Origin: Diabrotica undecimpunctata
Taxonomy: Eukaryota > Arthropoda > Insecta > Coleoptera > Chrysomelidae
Assembly: GCF_040954645.1 (NCBI RefSeq)
Contig: NC_092806.1
Location: forward strand, 111,335,231-111,399,230
Direction of reading: 5' to 3'
DNA: 64,000 nt
Every line of letters begins with the position of its first letter. Position 1 is the stretch's first letter. A program made the position numbers and the translations under genes. This document shows, in pieces, positions 47,335 to 58,794 of the stretch. The notes beneath the pieces were generated by a model, which worked only from the letters and a program-made list of their open reading frames with translations, was not told the origin of the DNA and did no database searches.

Positions 47335-47530
47335 CAATGAGTGTTCCACATATACTATGCTTCAATAATAACGCTAAACAAACTGCATATTATTCTCAAA
47401 AAGAAACATAGCAGAACTACAATTATCATCAATATTTCTATACAACCAGAAACTTAACTATAATTCACATATAAATTTTCTGGGTATGATATTCGACGAT
47501 CGATTATTATGGAAAAATCATATCAAAAGA
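47335..47530 (+). pseudogene. Jockey-like LINE RT fragment, left part
   Basis: Reads KRNIAELQLSSIFLYNQKL-like codons and then NYNSHINFLGMIFDDRLLWK at about 47459-47518, the post-catalytic block of Jockey-type RT (FLGMIFD, W..HI). The frame is cut at 47530 by a hAT insertion and resumes at 49456 after the duplicated target. Confidence 0.78.
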
Positions 47531-49447
47531 CAGGGCCGCCGCTAAGGTATTGGCCGCCCGTGTGCAACTTAATATTTGCGCCCCCCTTCCAAACACTTTA
47601 GACATACATACTATTATCTAAAGAAATGTGCAGAAGATGCATAATATAACAATAATAATTTGTAAATAGATAAATACTTGCTTGAACATCTAATCTCCAT
47701 GATCCAACGTCCATATATTATCCTAATGTATATCCTAATATCCTAATATCCCATCCTAATATCCCAATTTAAACGTCCATTATCCTAATTTAATAACCAT
47801 GATCCAACGTCCAGAATATGTATATCCTAATATCCTAATTTAAACGTCCATTTATTTAAAATAAACCGTGAATAGAAACATAAACTCATAAAAAACTAAA
47901 AACGCACTTTTCGGGCTTTCGTCTCGGAAAACTTTTTGACAATATCTTTAATGTAAAATGTCACACACACTTCATGTTCTATAGATAACATTGCAGAAAG
48001 CAGAAACACATCTTACTACAATTGTTATTTGTTCTACGTGCGCCCCAATGTTTTTTCTCCATTTTATATAATTTTTGATGAGCAGAGTCAACTCTTAATC
48101 CTTTTTTTAATGCTGTAGATAGTTCAAACAGTTCTTGAGAATATTTTATATGAGCTGCACCGGATTCATGTCTTTTTAAAATAATAGCTAAATGTTGCCA
48201 GTCACTTACCCCATTAATTCCACTAAGTAATTGTCGGCTGCTTTCATCACAACAAAACAGTTTACAAGGTGCACAAAAAACACTATTTAGTGATAATGAG
48301 TAAAGTAACCATGTTCGATGAATTTGGTCTTGATTAGGTAATGTGCGATAATAAAAAGTTTCTGAAAATTTCCTATTATTTGTATCTCTGGGAAAGTTAA
48401 TTTAATTTTTGTAATTTGCTGAGGAAAATTTTCAACAACAAATTGAACTTCACTTAGATTCATATTTGCAGGCCATTTTCCGGGACATCACATCATCTGA
48501 AACCAAGTATATTCTGGAGCTTCCTACACTGCAATCCGGATTAACTGGAACATTAATTGTTCTGTCTTGGTTGGTGGTTTCAGGTTCAGGCGTTTCAGCA
48601 TCAGCACTCGCACTATCGCTATTATTGTCATCAAATCCTCCGTCTTCATCCGCAGGAATATTCAATTAGTTGGTACTTTTTTCTATGGTTTGGACTTCGC
48701 TTGAAGTTGAAGGTCCTAAATTTATATCCGAGTCTTCTAAATTTTCATGTATGTTTTTTATCAAAAATGATTCCAGTGCACCGCTAAGTTTTTTTTCTCC
48801 TCAGTTTTTGCCTCTTTTATTTTTCTATATTAAAAGCCTGAAATTCATTTTCTTTTTCTTTCGGACATTTTGAAATCATCACTTAAGAACGAAGCCGGGA
48901 AAATTTAACAAAATAAATCCAAAAACACTTAAAATAAGTTGTCCAAATAATGTTGCTCCAAATATTATGTAGCCGTAACGCGTATACGAATAAAATTGCT
49001 CTGATCTCGACGTTACTTCGAAATACAGTACCTACTTTGCAAAAGAAATGGGTACACTACTATATTTTACAAACAAAATCGTTTATCAAAAGCGTGTCTA
49101 AATTTATTGAATTCTCAACTAAGACTGAACATAAGACATAATAACCTATCTATAAACATAACCATAGGAACAATATTATAACAGAAACTTTACAACCACT
49201 TGCTTAAATTCTTGTAAAGTATCTACGTGTGAAATCCCAAATAACTGAAGTCCGAAAGCCGTCAGTCGCTTTGAATTAAAAAGTATTCCTGAAACTGCTT
49301 TATGACTGTACCTGCAAAAGGGCGGCATCATACAATACATAATATTTTTTTAGATTAGGATGAAAGTATTATCACGTACTGAATAATTATTATTGTTGGC
49401 CGCCCGTGTGAGATGCACACTTGACACACATGGTAGCGGCGGCCCTG
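47531..49447 (-). mobile_element. hAT transposon with perfect ends and 8-bp target duplication
   Basis: The 1917-bp element starts CAGGGCCGCCGCTA (47531-47544) and ends TAGCGGCGGCCCTG (49434-49447), a perfect 14-bp inverted repeat. TCAAAAGA occurs at 47523-47530 and again at 49448-49455, an exact 8-bp duplication, the hAT hallmark. GGCCGCCCGTGTG occurs just inside both ends (47552 and 49398) in the same orientation. It carries only an N-terminal transposase remnant and is non-autonomous. It sits in a Jockey-like LINE, whose frame is restored when it is removed. Confidence 0.95.
48020..48868 (-). pseudogene. hAT transposase N-terminal part (TTF/ZMYM-type zinc finger)
   Basis: A start at 48868-48866 gives MSERKKK, then an acidic Ser/Thr-rich region (GPSTSSEVQTIEK; DDNNSDSASADAETPEPETT at about 48630-48570) and SRKMACK. 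After a shift, about 48405-48060 reads FPRDTNNRKFSETFYYRTLP, HRTWLLYSLSLNSVFCAPCK, LFCCDESSRQLLSGINGVSD, WQHLAIILKRHESGAAHIKY, then KGLRVDSAHQKLY. R-F, WL-YS, C..CKLF and W..L..HE..H form the TTF-type zinc finger of hAT transposases related to ZMYM proteins. The DDE catalytic core and dimerisation domain are missing, consistent with internal deletion. Confidence 0.82.
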
Positions 49448-49990
49448 TCAAAAGACTAACTGTTTCACGTTAAATTTTTTAAGATGCTTAACAAAGAAGG
49501 CCTGGAGATCTGATGGTCTGATACTACTAAAAATAAACAGAATTCTTATTCGTTCGAAAATATGTAATTATGGATGTGTTGAATATACATAATTATGCTC
49601 GCCCTTCAAAATTAAAATAAACAGATACTATACACAGCATCACATTATAATTTTGTGAGCTTAGAGAACAACGCCTGTAGGAAGCCTATACTGAGAACTA
49701 GAGGAGGCATTAATATCTTTTGGACGACAAATTCTCAGTTTATCATAATATGACATATTATGTCTTAACAGTAGGATCCCTTCCATCAATTCCTGCTCAC
49801 AAAACACTTTTTGCAATTGTTTCAAATCAACTTTTCAAAATAGTACCTCCCCATTAACTTTTTATATAAAAGTCACCGCTACATATCAACGTTATATCTT
49901 CAAAATTTTCCCACAACATGGTTAATGAATGGACACAGCAGTTCTATACAGATTATCAAAACCTCACATGTAAAAGCCCAATTAACGCAA
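49448..49990 (+). pseudogene. Jockey-like LINE RT fragment, right part
   Basis: Continues the frame interrupted at 47530: CFTLNFLRCLTKKAWRSDGL and KINRILIRSKICNYGCVEYT (about 49466-49587), then a REQRL..AYTESG-like region (about 49662-49700) and a damaged RRQILSLSY block (49725-49750). This is the C-terminal connection of Jockey RT. It ends at or just before the TA run at 50021. Confidence 0.72.
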
Positions 49991-50015
49991 TATGATAAAT
50001 ATGATACCAATCCAT

Positions 50016-50146
<131 letters not shown>

Positions 50147-50205
50147 TGACTGTTGCAAAGAAAACGAAAAATAAAGAAGACCGAATAAGTGAAGGAACAA
50201 AACGG

Positions 50206-51879
50206 TTGATGGAAAAGAGACGCACATTTCTAAGCGAAGGAAAGCGAAACACTCATGGTTTCAAAGAATTTAATAAACAAATAAAGAAGGAAGTAAAGGA
50301 GGATTTAAGGATCTATAATGAACACAAGGTAGAAAAAATAATAGAAAAGAACCGAGACCTGAAATGCTTAAGATCAACCTTAGGAAAGCCTATAATATTC
50401 TCATTGAAGGATAAAGATGGAAAAGAAATAAGAGAAAAAAACGAAATCCTAAAAGTTACTCAGACATTTTACCGTGATTTATATTCCTCAAACAAGAACC
50501 CAGATAACACTGCAAAGGAAGACCTTAAGAGAAAGATAAAGAATGTCAACTCAAAAATACTCCCTAACATAGAATCCTTCGAAATAAAACAAGCTATAGG
50601 ACAACTAAAGAACAATAAGGCTCCGGGTCCAGATGGAATACTTGTAGAAATGTTGACGGAGGGGAAAGAAATTATTCCCGAAGAATTGAAAAAACTTTTC
50701 AACGAATGTCTTCACAGAGGAGAAGTCCCAGATGATTGGAAGGAAAATTTGACAATACTTCTTTTCAAAAAGGGTGACAGGGGAGATCTCAAGAACTGTA
50801 GGCCAATCTCCCTGCTGTTCCAAATGTACAAACTGTTTATGAGAGTAATAACTAACAGGTTAACGTCGAAGCTCGATAGCTATCAACCGGTAGAGCAGGC
50901 AGGATTCCGAGAAGGTTACAGTACAGCGGATCATCTTCTTACAGCCAGAACTCTAATAGAGATAGCCAATGAATATCACTTGAACTTATATATTGGCTTC
51001 GTTGATTATGAAAAGGCATTCGACTCCATAGAACTTTGGGCAATAGAGAGAGCTATGAACAGCTGCAGGATAGACTCCCGATACAGAATGCTCATACACA
51101 ATATTTACAAGAAAGCTACAATGAAAATACAAATTGATGCGAAAACCAAAGCTATACCAATCAACAGAGGAGTTCGCCAGGGAGATGTTATCTCACCAAA
51201 ACTATTCACACTTGGACTTGAAGACGTGTTCAAGGACATTAACTGGGCAGATAAGGGAGTAAATGTTAATGGAAGAAAACTGAGTCATTTAAGATACGCT
51301 GATGAGATTGTAATATTCGCTACAAGTTTTGAAGAACTACAGACCATGATAACGCAACTATTTCAAGCTTCGGAAAAAGTAGGTCTTAAGATGAACTTGG
51401 AAAAAACAAAAATAATGACAAATACACCGAACATTCCAGAAATAGCATTAAACGACATAAATTTAAAAACACTAAGCGAATATATCTACCTGGGACAGAT
51501 AATGAAAATTAACAAGAAAAATCAAACTGCCGAAATTACCAGAACAGTAAGGTTAGCGTGGGCAGGATTTGGAAAACTGAGTTGGATCTTGAAAAGCAAT
51601 AAAATAGAACAGTATTTAAAAACCAGAATTTACGATCAGTGTATTCTCCCTATACTCACGTATGGTTCACAGACGTGGAGACTCACCAAGTCCAATATGG
51701 ATAAAATAGTAAAAGCACAAAGAGCGATGGAAAGATCAATGCTCGGGGTGAGACTTATAAAGAAAAAAACAAACAAATGGATTAAAAGCAAAACCAAAGT
51801 AAAAGACGCAGGAGAACATACTGCCAAATTAAAATGGAGCTTCGCAGGACACAATGCCCGACTGAAGGATAAGAGATAA
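50206..51879 (+). CDS. LINE family B reverse transcriptase, 557-codon open frame
   Basis: Open frame covering the linker, whole RT and connection of an APE-type LINE. In order: linker with WREN-type charged helices (1-110); [20 protein letters not shown] (box 0, about 126-145); [20 protein letters not shown] and [45 protein letters not shown] with the first catalytic Asp; [27 protein letters not shown], where the usual YADD is YADE; and [24 protein letters not shown] and [16 protein letters not shown] lead to the tail, broken by a stop at 51877-51879 and continued in another frame to about 52045 (RSRGRPQMRWADDIKKIGGH). The endonuclease is absent, so it is 5' truncated. Only the Asp to Glu change and the C-terminal shift speak against activity of the RT itself. 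Confidence 0.88.
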   Translation: MMEKRRTFLSEGKRNTHGFKEFNKQIKKEVKEDLRIYNEHKVEKIIEKNRDLKCLRSTLGKPIIFSLKDKDGKEIREKNEILKVTQTFYRDLYSSNKNPDNTAKEDLKRKIKNVNSKILPNIESFEIKQAIGQLKNNKAPGPDGILVEMLTEGKEIIPEELKKLFNECLHRGEVPDDWKENLTILLFKKGDRGDLKNCRPISLLFQMYKLFMRVITNRLTSKLDSYQPVEQAGFREGYSTADHLLTARTLIEIANEYHLNLYIGFVDYEKAFDSIELWAIERAMNSCRIDSRYRMLIHNIYKKATMKIQIDAKTKAIPINRGVRQGDVISPKLFTLGLEDVFKDINWADKGVNVNGRKLSHLRYADEIVIFATSFEELQTMITQLFQASEKVGLKMNLEKTKIMTNTPNIPEIALNDINLKTLSEYIYLGQIMKINKKNQTAEITRTVRLAWAGFGKLSWILKSNKIEQYLKTRIYDQCILPILTYGSQTWRLTKSNMDKIVKAQRAMERSMLGVRLIKKKTNKWIKSKTKVKDAGEHTAKLKWSFAGHNARLKDKR

Positions 51880-52065
51880 TACAACAGTGGAGGCCATGGT
51901 AAAGAAAGAGAAGCAGAGGAAGACCACAAATGAGATGGGCTGATGACATTAAGAAGATCGGAGGACACAACTGGAAACAAGTGGCGCAAAATAGAAGACA
52001 CTGGATTGATTTGGGGGAGGCCTATGTCCAAAGTTGGATTACTTAAGGCTGAAGAAGAAATATAT
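51880..52065 (+). pseudogene. LINE family B C-terminal tail and 3' end
   Basis: In a shifted frame: RKRSRGRPQMRWADDIKKIG, HNWKQVAQNRRHWIDLGEAY and VQSWIT, then GGCTGAAGAAGAAATATATA. It matches the tail of the B copy at 14030-14272 and completes the element that starts near 50150. Confidence 0.8.
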
Positions 52066-53589
52066 ATCACAATTATAAACCAATAGTCTCGAATTTCAAA
52101 AATTACAACCACATCTTCAGTGAATCATCTAAGTGTTCCCAAGACGTATGAGAGCCGGATAAGAACTAGTACAAGTACACATTTCAAGAACAAGTACTAA
52201 AAAAAGAAAATAACTCAAAAAGTATATTGACCAACATACAAGAACTTATTAGTCACCCCGAAGACAGAGGTAGTAATTAGTAACAAAGCAATAATAAAGT
52301 TAATTATAATGCACGGTACATACCGCTGTTAACGATATTATTTTATAGTTTTTAAAACACTAATAAAGTGTTTTTATTTAATAGTTCATTATGTGTGGTA
52401 AAAAGATTTCCGAGTGTAATCTATTCTTTTGAAAACACATATTCACAAATAACGTAATCTTTCTAAGTTTATTTTGCATATTAAAAATTCAAAACCATTT
52501 CAGCCCGTAACTAATTCGCAAAATACCTTCCCGTTTCACAAAAATTAATCTTGAGGGAAGTTATTGTCTCTTATAAAATACAACCCAGTCTTTTGAATTA
52601 ATAGTTGTCGAGATTCCGCGAACTTTACGGCCTGGCACATCAGATTAGAGGCACATTAACGGGAAGGGGCCAGGCATTAATTTAACTGTTTATGGAGATC
52701 TGGGGACACTTGTTAACGGCTGAATACCTTCACGATAAAAGGCAAAAGAAGAATCAAATTCTTTTGTACTTAATGCCGGACATCAATTTTTGAGCTGACC
52801 GTCTACCGCACACATACATGCATATAATTAAAAATATGCTTGGGCTTCTTATAAGATGTTTTCTTATTAGTTTATGGATATATTTTGTCTGCAAAGAATG
52901 TCGCAAATTTGTCGGTAGCATTTGAGACAAGCTGAATGATAAATATGAATTAAAATTATAAAAAACGAACTTAATCTTATTAAGATATAAATATGTCTTA
53001 ATAAATGACTTTGTTTAGTTCCTTTAGGTATTCTCTATGTAATTTTTACTCGTGATAAGGCATTTGCTGCGAGGTTTTCTATTTATTTCTCATATTTAAT
53101 CGTAATGTTGTATTCTGTTAACTTCAATCTAGGTAAAGGTAAACCAAAGGGCAATGATGCGTCCAGATAGTAAAGTGGTAGTGCTATATTTTATTGACTT
53201 GGTGGGTTTATTGACTTACTGGTTCCTCTTTGTGTTGACTGTTTCTGTAGAATGTTTTTTAATATTGACACTGTTGTCTCTCGTTTCCATCTGTATTTCG
53301 ATTATTATTGGTTCTTCGTTCTTCTCTTTTTCTATTTAGTTATTCATGTATCCTGTATATATTTTAAAAATTTTTTAATACTCTCATCCTTCAGACCCTT
53401 TTGTATACACGCTGACCGCAATATTTTTGCTATACTTACTTAACCAATTTATTTTTAGCTGGCTTGTCTTCATCTGCCAGTCTAATTGTCAATTTAGGCA
53501 TAAGGTCTTGCATCGTCCTTCCGAATTTTTTTATCGACAAAGTAATCTACTTTGTCCTGTTAATCTTAGATAATAAAATATAAATTGAT
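52066..53589. other. No gene seen
   Basis: AT-rich. Minus-strand scraps near 53360-53530 are open for short stretches but match nothing I can name. Confidence 0.45.
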
Positions 53590-54100
53590 TGCTTCATTAG
53601 AAACGTATTCTTTACCTTCTACTTCTTTTTATGTAAACACGAATCTCTCTATTTTTCAATGTGCCTTAAGTAAGTTATCGTTCCATCATTTTCGTGGTCT
53701 TCCTACTGATCGTCCTTCTATTGGAACCGTCTCTAGCCGTCTTTATTACTCTATTTGTTGTCATATATGATCGTTCAATTCTATTCTTCTATTTTTTATT
53801 AAGTCCTTCATGTTTTCCACCTTGCATCTACGTCGTATATATGAATATATTATGTATAAGTGTTTTTATCTCTGCTGGTCCCACCATCATTTTTGTCCTC
53901 TTTGTGTCAGGTCGTGTTTCTGCCACTTATGTCATAATTGGTATGATGACTGTTTTGTAAATTTTGCCTTATATTTCTTTCCCGATATTTCTATTTCTTC
54001 ATATTGTTTCATTTAGGCAACCTGCAGCTCTACTTGCTCTATTTACTTGATCTTTCAATTCTGTTTCGAGCTTTTCGTAGCTAGATAATGTGTTGCTTAA
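53590..54100 (-). pseudogene. LINE family D C-terminal fragment
   Basis: The minus strand reads LSSYEKLETELKDQVNRASR, AAGCLNETI, KIYKTVIIPIMT, VAETRPDTKRTKMM and a damaged MTTNRVIKTARDGS with RRTISRKTTKMM. It is collinear with 4734-4931 (ASETRPDTATTQRL) and 16931-17149. Numerous stops. It includes the step from YLG-block to tail but no catalytic residues. Confidence 0.75.
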
Positions 54101-54143
54101 GAAGCAACGACGTTGCAATTTCTGAAGTGGAAATTGCAACGTC
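54092..54143. repeat. Paired hairpins
   Basis: A 7-bp stem (GTTGCTT/AAGCAAC, loop AAG; 54092-54108) is immediately followed by a perfect 14-bp stem, GACGTTGCAATTTC (54109-54122) with loop TGAAGTG and GAAATTGCAACGTC (54130-54143). AATAAAC follows. Its end resembles GAAAGTGAAACGTCTTCAAT beside the hammerhead-like motif at 31921, but no CTGATGA is present. Confidence 0.75.
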
Positions 54144-55269
54144 AATAAACTTATTTTAAACTTTTTTAAACTTGTTGAGTCATCCTGTAAGCTTTTGATT
54201 TCGACCTATGTGGTATATTCTGATCTTTTCTTGTCATTAATCGCACTAATAATACAATAGTGTCGTAACTCAAAAAAGATGATTTTTCAGAATCAACGAA
54301 AAACTCATTAATCATTTCCTATTGTAGGTAAAAAAAAATTAATGCATAATGTGTTTCTAATTAATATTAAAGGAAGTTTCTTTGTACTCTTAGTTAAATA
54401 AAAATACTGACAGTAAAGTTAAAAAAAAAAGAAGAAAAAAAAAGAAGAAAAATTTTGAGTTAACACTGTATTGCTCTAAGCAAAATGTTCGCAAAAAAAT
54501 ATTATTTTTAGTTATGACATTATTTATGAAATATTTTGCGTTACTACAATTTGATTTACTATTTTTTTCTGCGGTTTACGTTAATTTTTGGACTTACAAC
54601 AATTTTGGGAACTAATTCTTGGTATTAATTACCATTGGATTTAAAGAGATTGTATTACACGTTAACAATTACCGAGAATTGTTATTTTTGATATGAATAA
54701 ATAAGTTTTTTATTTACGTTTATATTATAACCAAACAAATTCAGATACAGATAACAAAATACAGTATTCTTGAACATTTTGTACTTAATCTATATATTTA
54801 ACAAAATAAATCTTCTAAAAAAAGAACGCAAAATCTAGTCATATTTAAGTAATTGGTAATCAATTAAAAGGTCATACTTAAAAAAAAAAACAAATTATTT
54901 AAACTTAGTTTGAATGAGTCTAAAAATCAATTATTACTGATTACAATTTTAATTTTTAATCGGTCAAATCCTTATAGTAAGTTTCACGATAACTCCTTGG
55001 GATTACATTTTTGTCAAGTAATATAAGAAATACGTTTGTTGTTTCGGCTGTAATTAAACCGATTTATCGAGAGTTACAACGAGAAATAAACAATCAAAAT
55101 TAGTTAGAGTGCAAAACATAGTTAAAAACTAATCAGCAGTATAAAAAGTGGACTTCTAAAAGGTGAGTCAGTGAAATAATTATAAGCAATTAACCAAAAT
55201 ACACCGAAGAGGTTAACTGATAAGGGCGATAAAAAGCAAAGCATTCACTGAAGTCTTCACCAATTTTTA
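54144..55269. other. No gene seen
   Basis: AT-rich spacer. The last 150 bp may be the 5' leader of the LINE C copy that follows. Confidence 0.45.
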
Positions 55270-55393
55270 TGCGACGTTGCCACTGTGAGCAAAATATCCC
55301 AGGCGACAATATTTTAGCTGGTTGTTATAAATAAACGGTAGACACTGTTTTCTCTGAACCGTTGAGGTGGAAGATAGTGCCTGGCGCCGAATA

Positions 55394-56187
55394 ATGAAAA
55401 AGTTTTTGGAGAAAGGAAAAGATTGGGAGAGCGATAGCTCAGTAACGGCCGACGGAATAAAAAGAAAAATGAAGGAGGATGACATCGAAGATGAAGAAAG
55501 AGGAGAGCATACGAAGAATAGAAAGCTCTCAACAAACTCACCACGGAATAAGCATGAATCAAAACTAGATACCATAATTGAAATGATGAACAAGTTAGCA
55601 AAAGAGTCACAGAGATAAAGAACGACCAAAAGAGCAGTAAAGAAGCAATAAAACAGCTCATCGAAGATAATAAAAAGTTAAAGAAGGAAAACAAAGACCT
55701 AAAACAAGAAAACAAAGAAATCAAAGAGGGATTGAAAGAAATCAAGGAGAATATGGAATTTATGGAAAAACAAAGGAGGAAAAACAATGTAGTGTTGAAT
55801 GGTATATTAATAGATACCTATGATCAAAGAGTAATAAAAGAGGCGATGCTGAATATATTCAAAACATATATGGGAATTGAGGTCAAAATTAAAGATGCAT
55901 ACAAGTTGGGAACAAAAACCTGTCTGATCGAACTAGAAGATCAGGAAGAAAAAATCCAAGTTATGAAGAACAAGTACAAGCTAAAAAACCACAAGGAAGA
56001 AAAAATATATATCAACAACGACACCACAATGAAAGAAAGAGAAATAAAAAAAACTATAAGAATGATTGCACGAGAAGAGAGAGATAAAGGCAACGACGTA
56101 AAGATTGGCACAAATAAATTGTGCGTAAATAAGGAAGAATGGAAATTGAATAATAAAGAAAATAAGATAGACAAACCAAAAAACTAA
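55394..56187 (+). pseudogene. LINE family C ORF1, coiled-coil RNA-binding protein, one frameshift
   Basis: The ATG at 55394 gives MKKFLEKGKDWESDSSVTAD and a charged, Glu/Lys-rich region to 55618. A frameshift near 55600-55618 leads to the frame ending at 56187. That frame has a long coiled coil (KKLKKENKDLKQENKEIKEG at about 55672-55731), then RRKNNVVLNGI and LIELEDQEEKIQVMKNKYKL, the layout of L1-type ORF1 proteins (coiled coil, then an RRM-like domain). Such proteins coat element RNA. It lies 24 bp upstream of ORF2, as expected in a two-ORF LINE. The family link to L1 ORF1p is by layout and motif, not alignment. Confidence 0.7.
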
Positions 56188-56210
56188 TAAAAAACGGCAA
56201 TGGAAAAACG

Positions 56211-56852
56211 ATGACGAAACAGGCAATGAACAACGACATGAGTAGTAGTAAAGCACTATACAAAGACCAGTATAGAAACTTAAAAAAGAAGGAAGATAAG
56301 AAACGCTTACAAATACACACAGCAACTGCAATCAATGAGATTAAAAGTGTAAAAACAACGGCAACTCAAAAAACCAGAATACCTGAAGGATGGAAAATAG
56401 GAACATGGAACGTAAGAGGTCTCAACGGCAAGGAGGCTGAACTTGTAGAAGAATTTAATAAGGCTAAAATAGACATACTAGGAATCACAGAGACCAAAAG
56501 AAAAGGTAACAGCACACAGTTTCTGGAAAATGGCCATTTTTTAATACTCAGTGGAGTACCCCCGTCAGAAAGAGCACGTGAAGGAGTTGGTTGTCTCATC
56601 AATAGAAACTTGACTAGTAGCATTAAAGATTGGGAATGTATTACTGAAAGGATCCTAAAAAGTAGAATGACAACCGAAGAGAAGAAACCAGTCAACATCT
56701 TTGTTATATATGGACCAAACGATACCCAAAGAGCGAACACCAAGGACATTTTTTGGGAAAAGGCGACGAAGAAGTTAGCGTGGAAGAAATATCTAGGGAA
56801 CCAGAATGCAGAAAGCTATCTCAAAAATATAAGCAACAGAGGGCAAAAGTAA
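56211..56852 (+). CDS. LINE family C ORF2, endonuclease N-terminal half
   Basis: Open frame of 213 codons. WKIGTWNVRGLNGKEAELVE at about residues 61-80 holds the conserved Asn, and DILGITETKRKG the catalytic Glu of an APE-type endonuclease; GVGCLINRNL and FVIYGPND follow. After KDIFWEKAT the sequence jumps to a linker-like segment (KKLAWKKYLGNQNAESYLKN). The second half of the nuclease (GDFN, DY and SDH motifs) is missing and the frame ends at 56850-56852. The nuclease would nick target DNA for reverse transcription; this copy cannot. Confidence 0.8.
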   Translation: MTKQAMNNDMSSSKALYKDQYRNLKKKEDKKRLQIHTATAINEIKSVKTTATQKTRIPEGWKIGTWNVRGLNGKEAELVEEFNKAKIDILGITETKRKGNSTQFLENGHFLILSGVPPSERAREGVGCLINRNLTSSIKDWECITERILKSRMTTEEKKPVNIFVIYGPNDTQRANTKDIFWEKATKKLAWKKYLGNQNAESYLKNISNRGQK

Positions 56853-57230
56853 AAGACATGGTGATTAAAGCAAAAAAGAAAAACTGGGAGGATTTTGGGA
56901 ATAAGCTTTAGAAGGATTACCACACTAACCAAAAACTATTTTACAAAACTCTGAAAAGCCTAAGAACAGAGAACAGACAACAAACACCAAAACAAATTAA
57001 AAACCAAGATGGCCACATCCTCTGCGAGGAACAGGTGGAGAGAATATTTCGAAGACCTTCTGACTCAAAAAGACTATAATAATGAAATACACAACACTGA
57101 AGAAAACCCATATAAGAACCAAAACGAAATAACAATAGAAGAAATAAGAGAAATAATACTCAGGCTCAAAAGAGGAAAGGCAGCTGGCTATGATAAGATA
57201 ACTGCGGAAATGCTAAAAAATAAGGGATAA
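56853..57230 (+). pseudogene. LINE family C ORF2, linker and RT entry
   Basis: Shifted continuation: VKDMVIKAKKKNWEDFGNKL and FYKTLKSLRTENRQQTPKQI; then, in frame with the rest of RT from 57009, NRWREYFEDLL and IILRLKRGKAAGYDKITAEM (RT box 0). The stop at 57228-57230 is in the same frame as the RT that follows, so only one codon separates them. Confidence 0.8.
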
Positions 57231-58637
57231 AATGGAAATGAAATGCTTAGAAAAGTTTGCAATAAAGCATGGAAAGAGAACAAGATCCCGAAAGACTGGG
57301 AAGTGGGCGTTATTCTACCCATTTTCAAAAAAGATGACAGACGAGAATGCAGCAACTACAGAGGTATAACTCTCCTGAGTATCCCTTCCAAAGTTTACGA
57401 ACGAGTACTGGAGAAAATACTACTACAAGAAGTAGACCATAAGCTGGAGCAGTCACAGAGCGGTTTCAGGAAGGGAAGAAGCATCCATGACCATGTTTTT
57501 ACACTCAAGCATCTAATACAAAATGCACGAAATACAAGCACGGAACTATACCAAGCCTTCATAGACCTCGAAAAAGCATTTGATAGAATCCCGCGAACCG
57601 AAATAGACAAAAGCCTAAAAAACAGAGAAGTAGACAGCAAACTCAGAAAAGCTATTATGAGCCTATACAAGAACACAAGAAACAGAGTAAGAACAGATAA
57701 TATGGAATCAGAAGAGTTTAGAGTCAATGATGGCTTACGACAAGGAGGTGTACTAGGCCCCATCCTGTTTAATATTGTACTAGATGATGTAATGAAGGAA
57801 ACTACAAAAGAAACATCGAGAATATTTGTTGGACATAGAAACCTGGAAATGATACAGATAGCGGAGTGCGCATTTGCAGATGACCTCGCCATATTTGGAA
57901 GAAACGAGGACGCACTTAAGAGAAACCTCCAGATATGGAGAGATAAACTTGAAAAACGTAACCTGAGAATTAATGAAAGTAAAACCAAGGTCATGGTATG
58001 TGGGAAAACAGACCAACATACAAACATTAAAATCAATAACTATACTTTAGAACAAGTCGAAACCTTTAAATACCTGGGAGTGCAACTAGAGAGTAGGGGT
58101 ACACAAGAAGCAGAGATAAACAATCGAATAGCAAACGCTTCCCGGATATACCACGCAATTAAGAGCACATTCCTATCGAAAAAAGAAGTATCCCAAAAAG
58201 CAAAGATAGCTATCTACAACACAGTTTTTGTACCTATCTTAAAATTTGGATGTGAAAGCTGGACGCTCACCACCAGACTAAAAAATAAACTGCAAAGTAT
58301 TTTAATGAAGTATCTAAGAAGAGTACTAGGGGTGACCAGAATGGACAGAATACGGAACGATGAAATAAGAGAACGCCTTAAAGTCCAATCAATAGAGAAG
58401 AAAATCGAAGAAGCCCAATTGAGATGGTACGGCCACATGGTAAGGATGGATAAAAAAAGCCAAGTGAAACAAATGTGGGAAGCGAGAAGAACCTTGAAAA
58501 GACCGAGGGGCAGACCCATGAAGACCTGGGACGATGAAATTGCCGCCATCCTAGACAGGAGAGAAGTCACCAAGGAGCAAGCGAAGAAATTGGCAAGCAA
58601 CAAGAAGAATTGGAGGAAGTTTGTATATGAAACCTAA
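57231..58637 (+). CDS. LINE family C ORF2, reverse transcriptase and C-terminal tail
   Basis: 464-codon open frame (first Met 57243), in frame with the RT entry upstream across the TAA at 57228. RT boxes: [20 protein letters not shown] then [49 protein letters not shown] with the first catalytic Asp; [35 protein letters not shown] with both loop Asp; [14 protein letters not shown]. Connection and tail: [51 protein letters not shown] and [18 protein letters not shown], ending NWRKFVYET. All catalytic residues are present and the length is complete. Apart from the upstream stop it looks like a young copy. Confidence 0.9.
   Translation, partial: NGNEMLRKVCNKAWKENKIPKDWEVGVILPIFKKDDRRECSNYRGITLLSIPSKVYERVLEKILLQEVDHKLEQSQSGFRKGRSIHDHVFTLKHLIQNARNTSTELYQAFIDLEKAFDRIPRTEIDKSLKNREVDSKLRKAIMSLYKNTRNRVRTDNMESEEFRVNDGLRQGGVLGPILFNIVLDDVMKETTKETSRIFVGHRNLEMIQIAECAFADDLAIFGRNEDALKRNLQIWRDKLEKRNLRINESKTKVMVCGKTDQHTNIKINNYTLEQVETFKYLGVQLESRGTQEAEINNRIANASRIYHAIKSTFLSKKEVSQKAKIAIYNTVFVPILKFGCESWTLTTRLKNKLQSILMKYLRRVLGVTRMDRIRNDEIRERLKVQSIEKKIEEAQLRWYGHMVRMDKKSQVKQMWEARRTLKRPRGRPMKTWDDEIAAILDRREVTKEQAKKLASNKKNWRKFVYET

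Positions 58638-58794
<157 letters not shown>

Noticed and set aside
55314..55787. 157-codon minus-strand open frame with membrane-like composition
   Set aside because: Antisense shadow of the Glu/Lys-rich LINE C ORF1.
57395..58036. 213-codon minus-strand open frame
   Set aside because: Antisense to well-supported RT boxes of LINE C.
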